DNA from: Lewinellaceae bacterium | GTDB taxonomy: Bacteria > Bacteroidota > Bacteroidia > Chitinophagales > Saprospiraceae | Direction of reading: 5' to 3' | DNA length: 64,000 nucleotides | Assembly: GCA_016711435.1 (NCBI GenBank) | Contig: JADJSY010000085.1 | Location: 1 to 64,000 of the forward strand | Part shown: one piece after another, positions 10,371 to 20,326 of the stretch | How positions within the stretch are numbered: the stretch's first letter is position 1 | Layout: each line of letters opens with the position of its first letter | Made by a program: the position numbers and the translations under genes | The notes under the pieces: generated by a model | Told to the model about the DNA's origin: nothing | Databases searched by the model: none | What the model saw: the letters and a program-made list of their open reading frames with translations, nothing else

Positions 10371-11832
10371 TTACTTCACCAACAACTCAAACACCACCCT
10401 GCGGTTTTGTGCGCGACCGGCAGCGGTTTTGTTGTCCGCTACAGGCTGGCTCTCGCCATAACCGGCGGAAGCGACGCGGGAAGCGGCAACACCTTTGCTG
10501 ATAAGGTAATCGTAGCAGGCTTTGGCGCGGCGTTCGGACAGCGGTATGTCCGCTGATATTGAGGCTGTATTCTGGGTACTGGTTCCTCACCGATACCACT
10601 TCGTCGAGTACTGCGTAAGATTGTTTCAGCAACACTGCTTTGCCGGATTCAAACTGAACCAGTTTGATGGCGCGCTCCAATTTTGCCTTGTCTTCTTTTT
10701 TGATTTCAGGGCAACCTTTCAGTGCAACAGTACCTGCTACCGTTGGGCAGCGGTCATCGTTGTCGTACACGCCGTCGCCATCCGTATCCGGGCAGCCTTT
10801 GTGCATGGGGCTGCCGGCTTTATCCGGGCAGGCATCGTCGCGGTCGGTCACACTGTCGCCGTCGCGATCGGGGCAACCTCTCGCGCTGGTTACACCTTTC
10901 ACATCAGGGCAGGCGTCGTCTTTGTCTAAGATACCGTCGCCGTCTCTGTCAACGATCGGGCAGCCGTTGTTGCTGGCGGGGCCTGCTTCAAGCGGGCACC
11001 TGTCGTTGACATCGGCAATGCCGTCGCCATCCGTATCAGGGCAGCCGCGAAATGCAGCCGGGCCTGCTTCGGTGGGGCAAAGGTCTTCCAGATCAGTAAT
11101 GCCGTCGCCGTCCGTATCGGGGCAACCCATCAGGGACGCAAGGCCTGCGGCATCCGGGCATTTGTCGTCGCCGTCGGCTATGCCGTCATTGTCGCGGTCG
11201 GGGCAACCCATGAGGGCCGCCAGGCCGAAGACATCCGGGCATTTGTCATCATCATCTGAAATACCGTCTTTATCGCGGTCGGGCGATCCGAAGTAGAAGG
11301 TAAAGCCCAGGGAATGGTGCCAACCCGGGCGGTTTTCCATGGAGAAACGGTATTGTGTCTGCGCGCTGGCATAAAAGTTTTCAGCCAAACGGAGGTTAAG
11401 TCCGACACCCGCAGGTATGTTGAAGTCGCCTACTTTTTGGTCAAAGTTATAGGTCGTACCGATACCGAGATGCAACGTAGGGTTAATCAGGTTGCCGTAT
11501 TTGAACAGGTTTTGCTGTATAAGCAGGTCCAGATTACTTAACAAATCGCTGCTGCTGGAGAGTCCGTTGCCCAATCTGCGATTAGCCAGACCTATTTTAA
11601 AAGGTACCACCAACCAGGTGTTGTTGTCGAGCCGGCGATTGTAGCCGATCTCGATACCACGTGTGCCGGCATCGCCGAAAATGTCCCCTACATTGTCCCA
11701 GTCGGGATTCGGGTTTTCATAATTGTACCAAACACTGCGGAGCGTCAGCCCATGCAGCGGCTGTGCAAATGTGTCTTGCTGAACCAGCAAAAACAGGATT
11801 GCGATGGAAAGAGTGGTAAATAATTGTTTCAT
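10371..11832 (-). CDS. OmpA-family outer membrane protein with TSP3 calcium-binding repeats (C-terminal break)
   Basis: An outer-membrane structural protein that would bind peptidoglycan through a C-terminal OmpA domain. It has a signal peptide (MKQLFTTLSIAILFLLV), a beta-barrel-like domain (residues about 25-180), then seven thrombospondin type-3 repeats of the form DxDxDGxxDxxDxCP ending GCP (about 181-360). The OmpA domain begins at about 370. After LNISGHT the frame is lost near 10550 and about a dozen expected residues (the usual DNTG loop) are missing before ERRAKACYDYLISKG in another frame, which ends QNRRVVFELLVK at a stop at 10371. The change is therefore a short deletion plus frame change rather than a one-base slip. 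Confidence 0.85.
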
Positions 11833-11939
11833 GCGTTCTTTTATTTGTGAAATTGGTTAACTTGAACTGGAAAGGGAGGAAGGTGGATTAAATACTGATT
11901 GTCAGTGCTTTACAACGAATTTGTCACATTCGTTTCCGA

Positions 11940-11947
11940 CAAATATA
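11940..11947 (-). promoter_or_regulatory. Bacteroidota -7 element for the OmpA gene
   Basis: On the minus strand this reads TATATTTG (TAnnTTTG), about 108 nt upstream of the ATG. No clear -33 TTTG was found, so support is moderate. The rest of the 11833-12109 spacer shows no gene. Confidence 0.35.
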
Positions 11948-12109
11948 AAGCAGGAGTTATGTGTTAAAATTAGACAGGGCAATGTTAATGAGTTTTCACT
12001 CAAAAAGCATACAGAAGCAGCCTTTTTTGATAAGAAAAACACCCCTTTTACAGGAATCTCCTGCAAGGTTCATACGTACAAAGGCGGGTAAGTAACTTCG
12101 GAAGGGGAA

Positions 12110-14140
12110 TTATTTTTGGGTGCGCTTTTTTATCTGCACCGCAATAGCCTCTACGGTTTTACCCGTTTTTTTGTCAGTGCCGCAATACTGGCCGTTTGAA
12201 GCGACGGCCCTGGTGGCAACGCCTTTCAGACGGGCGGCATATACCACGTCGTATTTTTTGGCGGCGGCGCCTTCCAGTTCGATGGCAAAACCGATAATGC
12301 GTTGTCGGGCATTGGCTGTTCCTACATAATCACCATCTGACTGGTTTTCAAGAATACCCCGGCCCGGGACATTGACCCGATAGCGCAATTTCAAACCTTT
12401 TTCGGCAGCGCGCATCTGCAGACTAAGCCCCAGCAGTTTCTGGGGTGTCTGGAATTGGCCGGTCAGAACGCCGCCCAATTGCAGGGGCTGTTCACCAAAA
12501 TGTGTAAACCGGGCTATTCCTGTTATCGCCGGGCCGGAGGGTTTTGCGCTGCTTTTCAGCGCATTGGACACGGCCAAACCTGCATCTATGCGGCCGTATC
12601 CGTAAAAAACGCTGTGTCCGTCCTTGTCATATTCGCCTTCCTTTTTGTCAATTTTCTGGCAGGACTCCCGGATGATGGCTTTTACCTCAGGCGGTGTAAG
12701 CGCTGGGTTGACGGCCAGCATCAGCGCAACCACACCGGCCATGCCGGGGCAGGCGCCCGAGGTGCCGCCAAACGTATTGGCATAATCGCCGGCGTCATAT
12801 CCTTCTTTCTGTATGCGGTCGGTCGTGCGCAGGCCCTCGCTGAATGGCGCCGGATGCTGGAATGGTTTCCAGCCGAAGTCGCCACTGGGAAAACACGCCC
12901 AAACGGCATCTCCAAAATCGCTGTACACACTGCGCCGGCTGGAATCATTGCAGGCAGCCACGGCGATCACGCCTGGGTAGCAGCAATATCCGTCGTTTTT
13001 GATGTCTTCATTGCCATTGCCTGCAGCAAACAGGATAGTACAACCTTTGCCTTCCCTGCCTTTTTTAAGGGCGTATTCGAGGGCCAGGCGGGTACTGTCG
13101 GGCAGAACGGTCAGGTGTTTGTGCACCGGGTCGGAAGGATTCCACCACTCGCCGTCGCTCGGTCCCCAGGAGCAGGAGATGACATCGGCGCCGTGTTCGG
13201 CAGCCCAGGTAAACGCCATGGCCTCGGCCATACTTCCCAGGCCGCTTCGCAGCCGGATGGGCATCAGCAGCGCTTCGGGCGCCGTACCGCTGGCGCCTTC
13301 CTTCAAACCCGAGGCGCAGGCCATTCCGGCGCAGGCAGTGCCGTGGTTGTCTTCTTTGTCTTTCGGACGGGCGACCTCATTGTTCTCCGTGGCATCGAAA
13401 GGATGAACGATGCGGCCTGCAAATTCCGGGTGGTCGGTGTCGATACCGTCGTCGATCACTGCAATGGTGATGCCCTTGCCGCGGGTATGTTTCCAGGCCG
13501 CCTCGATATTGACATGCGCATCGATGGCTTTGCCGCCGATCGTGGTTTTGCCCAAATGCCATTGCAGGGGGTGGATGGTTTTGAATCGCCGTTCCTGCAC
13601 CAATTCCGGGTGACAAAATTCTACTTGTTTTTCCTTGAGTATTGCCTCCGCAATCTGGAAAACCTCCAGGCCTGTTCCCTCGCTGGCTTGCACGAAATAG
13701 GAATTGACCGCAAAGGACAGTTTGGATTTTACCTTTAAATGGTATTTTTCGATGATAGCGAGGCAAGCGGCTTCAGTCACATCTTCCTTAAATTTAATAA
13801 AAAAATTCTCGGTATAGAGCATCACCTCGCCGGTTTTGGCATCCTGAAGCACCCGGCCTGCAAAACGGATATTGTCATCTTTTTTGAGAGAGGCGCGCGC
13901 CTGATCGCGGCGGCTCATGGTCGATTCCAGCCCTTGTTCATCCGACACACGGCGTACCGTTACGCCCGCTTCCGGAAAGGCCGCCACCTCAGGGCTGCCC
14001 GCCATCAGTTCGCGGCTGCGGCTGCTCATGGGCGTATCTTCGAGTTCCTTGTTGCCTTTGGTTCGGATGGCGACCAGGTCGGGGCTTTCCACCAATTCGA
14101 TGGTTTTGCCTTTTTTCCCTCCAAATTTTACTTTGTACAT
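12110..14140 (-). CDS. Subtilisin-family (S8) serine protease
   Basis: An intact 676-residue subtilase. The catalytic triad is visible: Asp in IAVIDDGIDTDHPEF (about residue 229), His in DNHGTACAGMA (about 264) and Ser in GTSGACPGMAG (about 460). The first ~190 residues (FFIKFKEDVTEAACLAI and following) resemble an inhibitor-like propeptide, and the last ~140 form a beta-rich tail. There is no signal peptide at the N-terminus (MYKVKFGGKKGKTIELV), so it is either cytoplasmic or exported by another route. It heads a same-strand run with the next two genes, which may form one unit. Substrate unknown. Confidence 0.9.
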   Translation of the reverse strand: MYKVKFGGKKGKTIELVESPDLVAIRTKGNKELEDTPMSSRSRELMAGSPEVAAFPEAGVTVRRVSDEQGLESTMSRRDQARASLKKDDNIRFAGRVLQDAKTGEVMLYTENFFIKFKEDVTEAACLAIIEKYHLKVKSKLSFAVNSYFVQASEGTGLEVFQIAEAILKEKQVEFCHPELVQERRFKTIHPLQWHLGKTTIGGKAIDAHVNIEAAWKHTRGKGITIAVIDDGIDTDHPEFAGRIVHPFDATENNEVARPKDKEDNHGTACAGMACASGLKEGASGTAPEALLMPIRLRSGLGSMAEAMAFTWAAEHGADVISCSWGPSDGEWWNPSDPVHKHLTVLPDSTRLALEYALKKGREGKGCTILFAAGNGNEDIKNDGYCCYPGVIAVAACNDSSRRSVYSDFGDAVWACFPSGDFGWKPFQHPAPFSEGLRTTDRIQKEGYDAGDYANTFGGTSGACPGMAGVVALMLAVNPALTPPEVKAIIRESCQKIDKKEGEYDKDGHSVFYGYGRIDAGLAVSNALKSSAKPSGPAITGIARFTHFGEQPLQLGGVLTGQFQTPQKLLGLSLQMRAAEKGLKLRYRVNVPGRGILENQSDGDYVGTANARQRIIGFAIELEGAAAKKYDVVYAARLKGVATRAVASNGQYCGTDKKTGKTVEAIAVQIKKRTQK

Positions 14141-14224
14141 AGCGAGAGTGTTTGAATAAAAAGCAACATTGCACAGGGCAATATGTTTACAGAAAGCGCA
14201 ACATGATCCGATCCTCCCTGGCCT

Positions 14225-15187
14225 CTATACTGATAACTCATCGCCCGGTATCACTGCGGTAACAAACTCGTAGTTGGCATTCGTGGTGTATCGAACATCA
14301 GATTTAACGGTGCTCAAAAACGCCAGATGTTCGCCCCATTCGCGCCCGACGAGGCAACCGGCACTCCAGTCGCCTACCACTGTTGTTTTGATGGTGGTGG
14401 AATGCTGATTGATACCATAATCGCTGCCGACAAAAATTTTGTCGCCGGTGCGGAAACCGTTGGCGTCTTTATCGCGGTGAACCCGCACATTGGAAGATTG
14501 GCGAAGGGCTACCTGGGTGTTTTTGTGCATCCCTACTTTCCACGATTTGTACTGTCCGAAAGCGATGCGCGCGATGCCCAGCGGATGCGGTTTCGAGCGA
14601 ACCGGAATACCAGGTTCAGTAGTTGCATCAAAGTTGTGCACCAATTCCGGTTGTCCCCCCGGTTGTATTCGGATTACCATGCGGCGGTCATTCCACTGAT
14701 TGGCCGGGTCGCTAAAATTGGTGCCTGCTGCATTAAAACCTTCTACATATACGATATTATACATGTTCGGACTGCGGGCGATCCAGTATTTTTTGCTGTC
14801 CATGTAACGCAAAACGCGTTTGGCCAGCAGTACGGAAGCGTCATCGCCCGGCAGCGGATGTAGTACTAAAGGTGTTTGCAGCACGGGCGAGGCTAAGGAT
14901 AGAGCCATGAGCCAGTCATGCCGGATTTGTCCGTCGAAATAGTACGGGATTCCTGACAGGCGGTAAAATTCAAAAATAGCGGACAAGGAATTAGCGCCGA
15001 AAGCCCCATCTGCTTTTCTGCCCGGGCCGAAGGCTTTGGCAACGCTGCCGGTAAATTCGGGATCGAGCAGACCCAGGTCGCAAAGCAGCGTTTGGATTTC
15101 CAGACCAGCCGGTTTGTTTTCGGGTAAATTCAGGTTGCGGACAGTCGTATCTCTGCCGCTTGTAATCAGTTGTTGTAGGGTAGCCAT
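14225..15187 (-). CDS. Peptidoglycan-binding / L,D-transpeptidase-like protein
   Basis: A 320-residue protein without signal peptide. Residues about 29-90 resemble a peptidoglycan-binding domain (IQTLLCDLGLL, then ADGAFGANSLSAIFEF). Near the C-terminus GDWSAGCLVG (about 275-284), preceded by a His in NQHSTT, looks like the SxGC catalytic motif of a YkuD-type L,D-transpeptidase fold. That assignment is inference. It lies 84 bp downstream of nothing else but follows the subtilase on the same strand with a membrane protein beyond, suggesting a cell-envelope cassette. Confidence 0.55.
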   Translation of the reverse strand: MATLQQLITSGRDTTVRNLNLPENKPAGLEIQTLLCDLGLLDPEFTGSVAKAFGPGRKADGAFGANSLSAIFEFYRLSGIPYYFDGQIRHDWLMALSLASPVLQTPLVLHPLPGDDASVLLAKRVLRYMDSKKYWIARSPNMYNIVYVEGFNAAGTNFSDPANQWNDRRMVIRIQPGGQPELVHNFDATTEPGIPVRSKPHPLGIARIAFGQYKSWKVGMHKNTQVALRQSSNVRVHRDKDANGFRTGDKIFVGSDYGINQHSTTIKTTVVGDWSAGCLVGREWGEHLAFLSTVKSDVRYTTNANYEFVTAVIPGDELSV

Positions 15188-15194
15188 TTTTATT

Positions 15195-15362
15195 TAGGGT
15201 TGAGGGGTGAGGAATGAGGGGTGAGTTATGAGTTATGAGTTATGAGAGATGAGTTATGAGTTATTGGAGTTTCAGGCTGGAATGGGAAATTGATTGAACA
15301 ATTCCCATTCCAGCCTGAAACTCCAATAACCTAGAACTCATCTCTCATCTCTCATAACTCAT
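15195..15362. repeat. Inverted GAGTTAT arrays around a 22-bp stem
   Basis: GAGTTATGAGTTATGAG words (15223-15265) are followed by GGAGTTTCAGGCTGGAATGG, whose exact reverse complement lies at 15303-15324 and is followed by CTCATCTCTCATCTCTCATA words. The right end contains the stop codon of the next minus-strand gene (TCA at 15359-15361 on the plus strand). The element fills the whole spacer. Confidence 0.85.
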
Positions 15363-16402
15363 CCCCTTTTCTTTGGTTTTGCTGCCGCTTTTTTCGGCGC
15401 AGGCATACTTTCCAGCACGCTGTCACTGGGTGGCGTGGTGAGTGTGCTGCCGGTGCTGACAGAGGCTTGTGTGGGTGCTGCGGTACTTTGCGTGATGGTG
15501 GTGGTGGTAACCGGAGATGGGCCGGAGGAGCGCAAACTGACTAATTTGCGCAGCATTTCAAACCAGAACGTAGCGCCGAGCGATATACCGATGGCAGTGG
15601 TAAGCCACCCGATAATTTTGTACAGCCACCATTTTCCATCCACCACTTGCCAGTTTACGGTATCCCAGCCGAGGCCGAGCGGCGACTCCAGCGCTGCAAT
15701 GTTATCATTGACCAGGGTTCCGATTTTTTGTCTCGCTGCAGTTATGTCCGGGTTGTTGAGATCGGGTGCAGTGGGCGCGGGCTGGGTATTGGCATAATTG
15801 GTAGCGGCATCCGCTACAAAGTTGCTCAGGGTGGAATTGATGCTGAGGCTGTGGTAAATATTGATCACATCGGCATTGAAGACGACTGCCAACGAGAGGC
15901 CGATACCTACTAACCAGCGTTGCGAGGTGCGTTTGTAGGCCCCGGAAGCGCGATCCATCACTTCATTGAACCATTCTTCCAGTTTTTTCTTGAATTCCGG
16001 GAGTTCGCCGTTGGTTTGCCGGTAGAGGAACTGCGCCAGTTTTTTGGAAGGGCCTTCCGGCAATCCGGCAATGGCCGCTTCCAGGTCGGCGCGGTTATCT
16101 ATTTCCATCATATCCAGTAAGATAGAACTAAAAGTGCCGGAACTGATATAGGAAGGCAGGGCGCGTTTTTTTCCACCTATTTTGGTGCGTTCTTTCGATC
16201 CCGCGGCTAATTGCTGGAAAAAAGGGTGCCCTAAAAAGTCGTTTGTTGCGCCGCTTCCGATCATGCCGCGGATGGCATTGACGAGTTGCTGACCGCGGAG
16301 CGACAGGAAACCGGCAATGAGCTCGAGGATGGAAGAAGCCAGCAGGCTGAAGAGCAGCATCACGAAAACGATGCCGATAATGGTGGAAAGAATGGCCATC
16401 AT
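15359..16402 (-). CDS. Membrane protein of unknown function
   Basis: A 347-residue integral membrane protein. A long N-terminal hydrophobic helix (MAILSTIIGIVFVMLLFSLL) is followed by a soluble region, then helices near residues 165-185 (LVGIGLSLAVVFNADVI) and 260-285 (IIGWLTTAIGISLGATFWF). The last 50 residues are Thr/Ser/Pro-rich and end in a Lys-rich tail. I do not recognise the family. The position next to the subtilase and the transpeptidase-like gene suggests an envelope role only by association. Confidence 0.75.
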   Translation of the reverse strand: MMAILSTIIGIVFVMLLFSLLASSILELIAGFLSLRGQQLVNAIRGMIGSGATNDFLGHPFFQQLAAGSKERTKIGGKKRALPSYISSGTFSSILLDMMEIDNRADLEAAIAGLPEGPSKKLAQFLYRQTNGELPEFKKKLEEWFNEVMDRASGAYKRTSQRWLVGIGLSLAVVFNADVINIYHSLSINSTLSNFVADAATNYANTQPAPTAPDLNNPDITAARQKIGTLVNDNIAALESPLGLGWDTVNWQVVDGKWWLYKIIGWLTTAIGISLGATFWFEMLRKLVSLRSSGPSPVTTTTITQSTAAPTQASVSTGSTLTTPPSDSVLESMPAPKKAAAKPKKRG

Positions 16403-16497
16403 AAGAAGAACAGGTATAGATTGTTTTCGGCGCTAAAAGTGCAGGTTTTTGCGCGAATTTCCTTGTTGGATGCGATTAAATCCTGATTATTTTTTTA

Positions 16498-17249
16498 TTA
16501 CAAACGCCACACGATTCCGTTTTGCCAGGTATAAATACCCAGCGGCGCTGCATTCGGCAGGCCCCGGTCGAGGCTATACGCAAAATCGGTGCTGAAACGC
16601 AGGTGTTTTCCAAGGGGGAGTTCCAGCGACCACTCGGTGGAAAAGCGGTAGTTCCGGAAATCGCTGAAAGCCGGCTGCCAGTAAGTGGTGCCTTGCAGCA
16701 CTGTGCCTGTTTTTTGCTGACGCAGCGTAATGGACACGTAATTGCTCCAGCGCTGCCAGGCCTGCTGACCATAGTTTTCTACAAAATAATTTTGCTCATA
16801 CAGCCAGGCGGTGCCGAGATACAGCCGGCTGTTCTGGCCCCGGTTCACAAAAACGCTGCCGCAACCCGGTGCCGACCAGCGTACGGCTTTTGATCAGCAA
16901 CAGCCGGTTGGTTTGTTGCTGGGCGTATACTTCCCACGAAAGCGGTGTGCGCAGTTTGTAGTTATAGCGCAGGTGTGCAAAAGCGGCATTAGAAAAAGCC
17001 TTGCCGCCGGCCCGCAAAAAATCCGCATTGAGCAATAAAAGCAGGACGTGGCGCCGGTGCTTGTATTGCACCCTCGACTCGCCGTGCAGGCGCATGGTCT
17101 GTTCCTGCACTTTGGCGACGGAAAAGGCGTCTTTGAGGGCCCCGTACCAGCGCAGGAATCGTTGGGCCGGTGATGCGCATTTCCTCGATATTGACAATCT
17201 ACCGCAGGGCTCGAGAACATCAAAATAGCCCAGCAGGAGCGTTTTGCAT
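16498..17249 (-). pseudogene. DUF481-type outer membrane protein (frameshifted)
   Basis: A beta-barrel outer-membrane protein resembling the DUF481 family. From the N-terminal side the pieces read VNIEEMRITG (near 17185), ALKDAFSVAKVQEQTMRLHG (near 17085-17140), LLLLNADFLRAGGKAFSNAA and RYNYKLRTPLSWEVYAQQQT (near 16905-16965), then NSRLYLGTAWLYEQNYFVEN (near 16780-16835) to the C-terminal FSTDFAYSLDR and GIYTWQNGIVWRL. Frame changes lie near 16850, 17150 and 17210. The start at 17249 is a guess. Function is unknown. Confidence 0.6.
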
Positions 17250-17381
17250 AATTTGATACAGCTACTCGGGCAAAACTATACAAAAGGCGATAAAAGGCAC
17301 ACGGATTAAGAGGAATGACCGAGCGGATCATGCATTCACATCCTATCCCTCATCCTCATCCTAATTCAACCTGTGCCATTT

Positions 17382-17917
17382 TCATCCTTTCAAACGCTCC
17401 CGCGTCAGTTCCCACACATTCACCTCCTGCTCAAAATTCAGCCAGCCCGGTACACCGACGTATGTTTCAAATAATTGAAAACCAACTTTTGCAGCGTTTT
17501 GTTGGGCGCCGGATTCAGGGCATACGGTTCGCAGTACAATGTCTTCAGGTGCAGGTTGTCGAAATAAAAAGGCAGGCTGCGGCGCACCAGTTCGACGCCC
17601 ATACCTTTGCGCCGAACGCCGGATTGCCAGAGGTGCAGGTGCATGTATGCTTTTTCACCGTATTCGATTTTGCTTACATTGGAGTGGCCCACCGGCTCGC
17701 CATCCGCTTCCCAGATGACGGCGTAAGATTGTTTTTCCTGATAGGATTGGGTGAGTTGCCGAGACAACATATCCAGCCATTGTTCGCGGGTGGGCATCTT
17801 GTCGAGGTCGACGCCCATGCCCTGGAGAAATGCAGGTTCCGCGTTCATCCAGTATTGGATAAGCAGATCGAGGTCGGAGGCCTGGAGGGGGCGGACGGAA
17901 AGCATACTGTTGTTCAT
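17382..17917 (-). CDS. GNAT-family N-acetyltransferase (C-terminal frameshift)
   Basis: An acetyl-CoA-dependent acetyltransferase of unknown substrate. It starts MNNSMLSVRPLQASDLDLLI. The acetyl-CoA-binding loop is WQSGVRRKGMGVELVRRSL (about residues 100-118). The frame is lost after LKHT near 17455; in the next frame it continues VGVPGWLNFEQEVNVWELT to a natural end at 17382. One base explains the break. It lacks an obvious operon partner. Confidence 0.8.
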
Positions 17918-18188
17918 GATACGCCTTATTTTTACAATTTATATTTTTAATGGAACAATTTTATTTTTTGAGTGTCTAAAATAAAGCCCAACGCTAAAAT
18001 AAGAAAAATAAATCCTTCCGTGCCCCGCAAGCGCAAGGTGGTTTTGAATGAAAGATCAGTTTAACAGGATGAAAACGAAGCCTCCAGACCATCCAAACTT
18101 TTACCCGCCGAAGCCTTTTTAACCGCCATAGCATAGATAGGCGTAGGAGGTAAGGCGAAGAAGGGTCAAACCATTCAATCCTGACGAA

Positions 18189-19885
18189 ATGCGCACCCTC
18201 CTTTTATTCATCGGTCTGATGCTGTACAGCCAGACTTTTTTCGCCCAGCCCGATCTGGTATTTTCACAAATTGCCACCGTTAGTAATGCCGTCGACATAA
18301 CCGGCGCAGGAGATGGTTCCGGTCGCTTATTTATTGTAGATCAATCCGGTATCATTCGCATTTTAGACCAGAATACGAATACGCTGATTGGCACGAATTA
18401 CCTCGACATCACCGGGCCGGTGTTATTTGGCGGCGAGCGGGGATTACTTGGACTGACCTTCCACCCCAATTTCAAGAGCAACGGTTATTTCTATGTCAAT
18501 TATGTCCATGATCCTTCCGGCGACACCCGGATAAGCCGTTTTACGGCTACTTCGCCTGCCACGAACAATGCGGTGGATGCCGCTACCGAGTTAGTCATAC
18601 TGACCATCGACCAACCCGGTTCTACAAACCATAAGGCCGGCGATTTGAGTTTCGGTCCGGACGGCTACCTCTACATTGCCGTGGGCGATGGCGGTGGCTC
18701 AGGCGACCCGGGCAACCGTGCCCAGAATCCTGCGGATTTGCTTGGAAAAATGCTGCGTATTGATGTGGATAATCCCGACGTAGGCTTCAACTACGGAATT
18801 CCGCCCGACAATCCCTTTGTCGGCGTACCCACCTACCGGGAAGAAATATGGTCTGTGGGTGTCCGCAATCCCTGGCGCTTCAGTTTCGATCGTCTGACGG
18901 GTGATATGTATATCGCCGATGTGGGTCAGGGCGCATGGGAAGAAGTCAATTTTGAACCGGCCGGCACAGGCGGGCGCAACTACGGCTGGCGCTGTTATGA
19001 AGGTAACCATACCTATGAGACCGCCGGTTGCCTGCCCATTGGAAACTATACTTTTCCGGTTTTTGAATACGACCATAGCGCGACCGGTGGGCGATCCATC
19101 ACCGGAGGTTTTGTGTACCGGGGTGCGGAGGTACCCTCTTTGTACGGATGGTATGTGTTTACGGATTATGTGTTTAGTAATTTCTGGTTACTGAAATACA
19201 ACGGATCGGCCTGGGTATCCGATTACCAACCCGATGTGCCGATAGCTAATATTACTTCCTTCGGCGAAGACGACAACGGCGAACTATACGCCACCCGGTT
19301 AAGCGGACCGATCTATGAAGTCACTGCCAGCCCACTGCCGATTGAATTGCTCATCTTTAAAGCAACACTGAAAGAGGGCCGGGTACAACTGAACTGGTCG
19401 ACCGCCACGGAGCGGAACGGCGCTCATTTCGAGATCGAACGAAAAACGGAAGGCACTGATTTTGAGCGGATTGGACAAGTGGCAGCCACCGGGGAAAGCA
19501 CTTCGGAGCAGCGCTATACCTTTGAAGACCTGTTTGCCGGCCCCGGGTGAAAAACGTATATCGCCTCAAAATGGTCGATCGCGACCATCGTTTTAAATAT
19601 TCACCGGCTGTTTCCATACGGGTGCAGGAGCCTGCCGACTGGCAACTGTCGCCGAATCCGGCTACCGGCAAAGTATCGCTGCTGGTTGACATGGCCGGCG
19701 AACTGCCCTCCCTCCATTTAACCATCACCAACGCACAAGGCGCCGAAGTGCTGTCGCTTACGGAGCGCAATCCTGTTTTGCCTTACAGCAAGGAATTCAG
19801 TGTGGCCCATTTGCCTGCCGGGGTATATTTCTGCCGGCTCGATGTTGGGGTTAGGTCGGAATTTCGGCGTCTGGTGATCCGGTAA
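18189..19885 (+). CDS. Secreted soluble glucose/sorbosone dehydrogenase-like protein with T9SS domain (one frameshift)
   Basis: A six-bladed propeller of the PQQ-dependent glucose/sorbosone dehydrogenase family, expected to oxidise sugars outside the cell. It has a signal peptide (MRTLLLFIGLMLYSQTFFA). Family motifs include RGLLGLTFHPNFKSNGYFYV (about residues 80-100), AGDLSFGPDGYLYIAVGDG (about 150-170), NPWRFSFDRLTGDMYIADVG and NYGWRCYEG. A short Ig-like region follows, then a T9SS domain after WQLSPNPATGKVSLLV, ending GVYFCRLDVG. The frame changes by one base at 19547-19550 within a C/G run. PQQ binding is inferred from family. Confidence 0.85.
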
Positions 19886-19920
19886 GATTCAATGCTCGCA
19901 AATGAACTTCATTTTAAAAA

Positions 19921-19951
19921 TTTGATTTTTGGGAGAAAGTTTCTATTTTTG
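19921..19951 (+). promoter_or_regulatory. Bacteroidota promoter of the toxin-antitoxin locus
   Basis: TTTG at 19921-19924, exactly 19 nt, then TATTTTTG at 19944-19951 (TAnnTTTG). It lies 50 nt upstream of the antitoxin ATG and is one of the two best promoter matches in the window. Confidence 0.65.
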
Positions 19952-20001
19952 AGTGTTTGGAGAATATGAAACTAACATTAAATTGAGAAAAACAAGCCCA
20001 C

Positions 20002-20241
20002 ATGGATGCAATAGAGTTTTCAGGTAAAATTGAAAAAGGTTTGATCCGATTGCCTAAGCGGTATGAAGGTTATGACAATTCGCAAGTCCGTGTTATTGTG
20101 CTGATTGAGGAGCCGAAGAGGTCTCTTGACAGGAAAGAACGTCTGAGACTGGCCTTGCGAAAAATGGAAAAAATCAAAATGTTTTCCAAAATTGAAGATC
20201 CGATTGTTTGGCAAAAAGAGATGAGAAATGAGTGGGAATAA
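20002..20241 (+). CDS. Antitoxin-like protein of a PIN (VapC-type) toxin-antitoxin pair
   Basis: A 79-residue protein with an AbrB-like start (AIEFSGKIEKGLIRLPKRY) and a charged helical tail (SLDRKERLRLALRKMEKIKM then WQKEMRNEWE), the usual plan of an antitoxin: DNA-binding N-terminus and toxin-binding C-terminus. Its stop overlaps the start of the PIN stub by 14 nt, typical of these pairs. Antitoxin identity is inferred from this overlap and layout. With the toxin truncated it would be an orphan. Confidence 0.7.
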   Translation: MDAIEFSGKIEKGLIRLPKRYEGYDNSQVRVIVLIEEPKRSLDRKERLRLALRKMEKIKMFSKIEDPIVWQKEMRNEWE

Positions 20242-20275
20242 AGTAGTTTTAGATACCAATATCGAAGAGAGATAA
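20228..20275 (+). pseudogene. Truncated PIN-domain toxin (first 15 residues only)
   Basis: ATG at 20228 reads MSGNKVVLDTNIEER and stops. VVLDTNI is the conserved first strand and first acidic residue of PIN-domain ribonucleases, but everything after it is missing. The next recognisable sequence is the R-M methylase about 50 bp on. This looks like a VapC-type gene cut by insertion of the R-M locus. Confidence 0.65.
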
Positions 20276-20302
20276 AAATTCACATGACATGATGACTTTA
20301 AG

Positions 20303-20310
20303 TATCTTTG
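20303..20310 (+). promoter_or_regulatory. Candidate -7 element for the second R-M methylase
   Basis: TATCTTTG matches TAnnTTTG just upstream of the inferred methylase start. No -33 element was seen. Confidence 0.3.
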
Positions 20311-20326
20311 CGGAAAACAACTCATT

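Noticed and set aside
10522..11296. Long plus-strand frames opposite the TSP3 repeats
   Set aside because: The repetitive Ser/Gly/Pro translation is produced by the antisense of the repeated DxDGD codons.
12455..13738. 427-residue open frame on the plus strand opposite the subtilase
   Set aside because: It is the antisense shadow of a protein with a complete catalytic triad; no domain is recognisable in it.
17971..18132. Small basic frame (INPSVPRKRKVVLNERSV, stop, then open again to 18132)
   Set aside because: GTG start, an internal TAA and no homologue in mind; it may be chance in the 17918-18188 spacer, where I see no other feature.
19547..19550. Programmed frameshifting as an explanation for split genes
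   Set aside because: No slippery heptamer with a downstream structure is common to the breaks; they fall mostly in homopolymers and occur in many unrelated genes.
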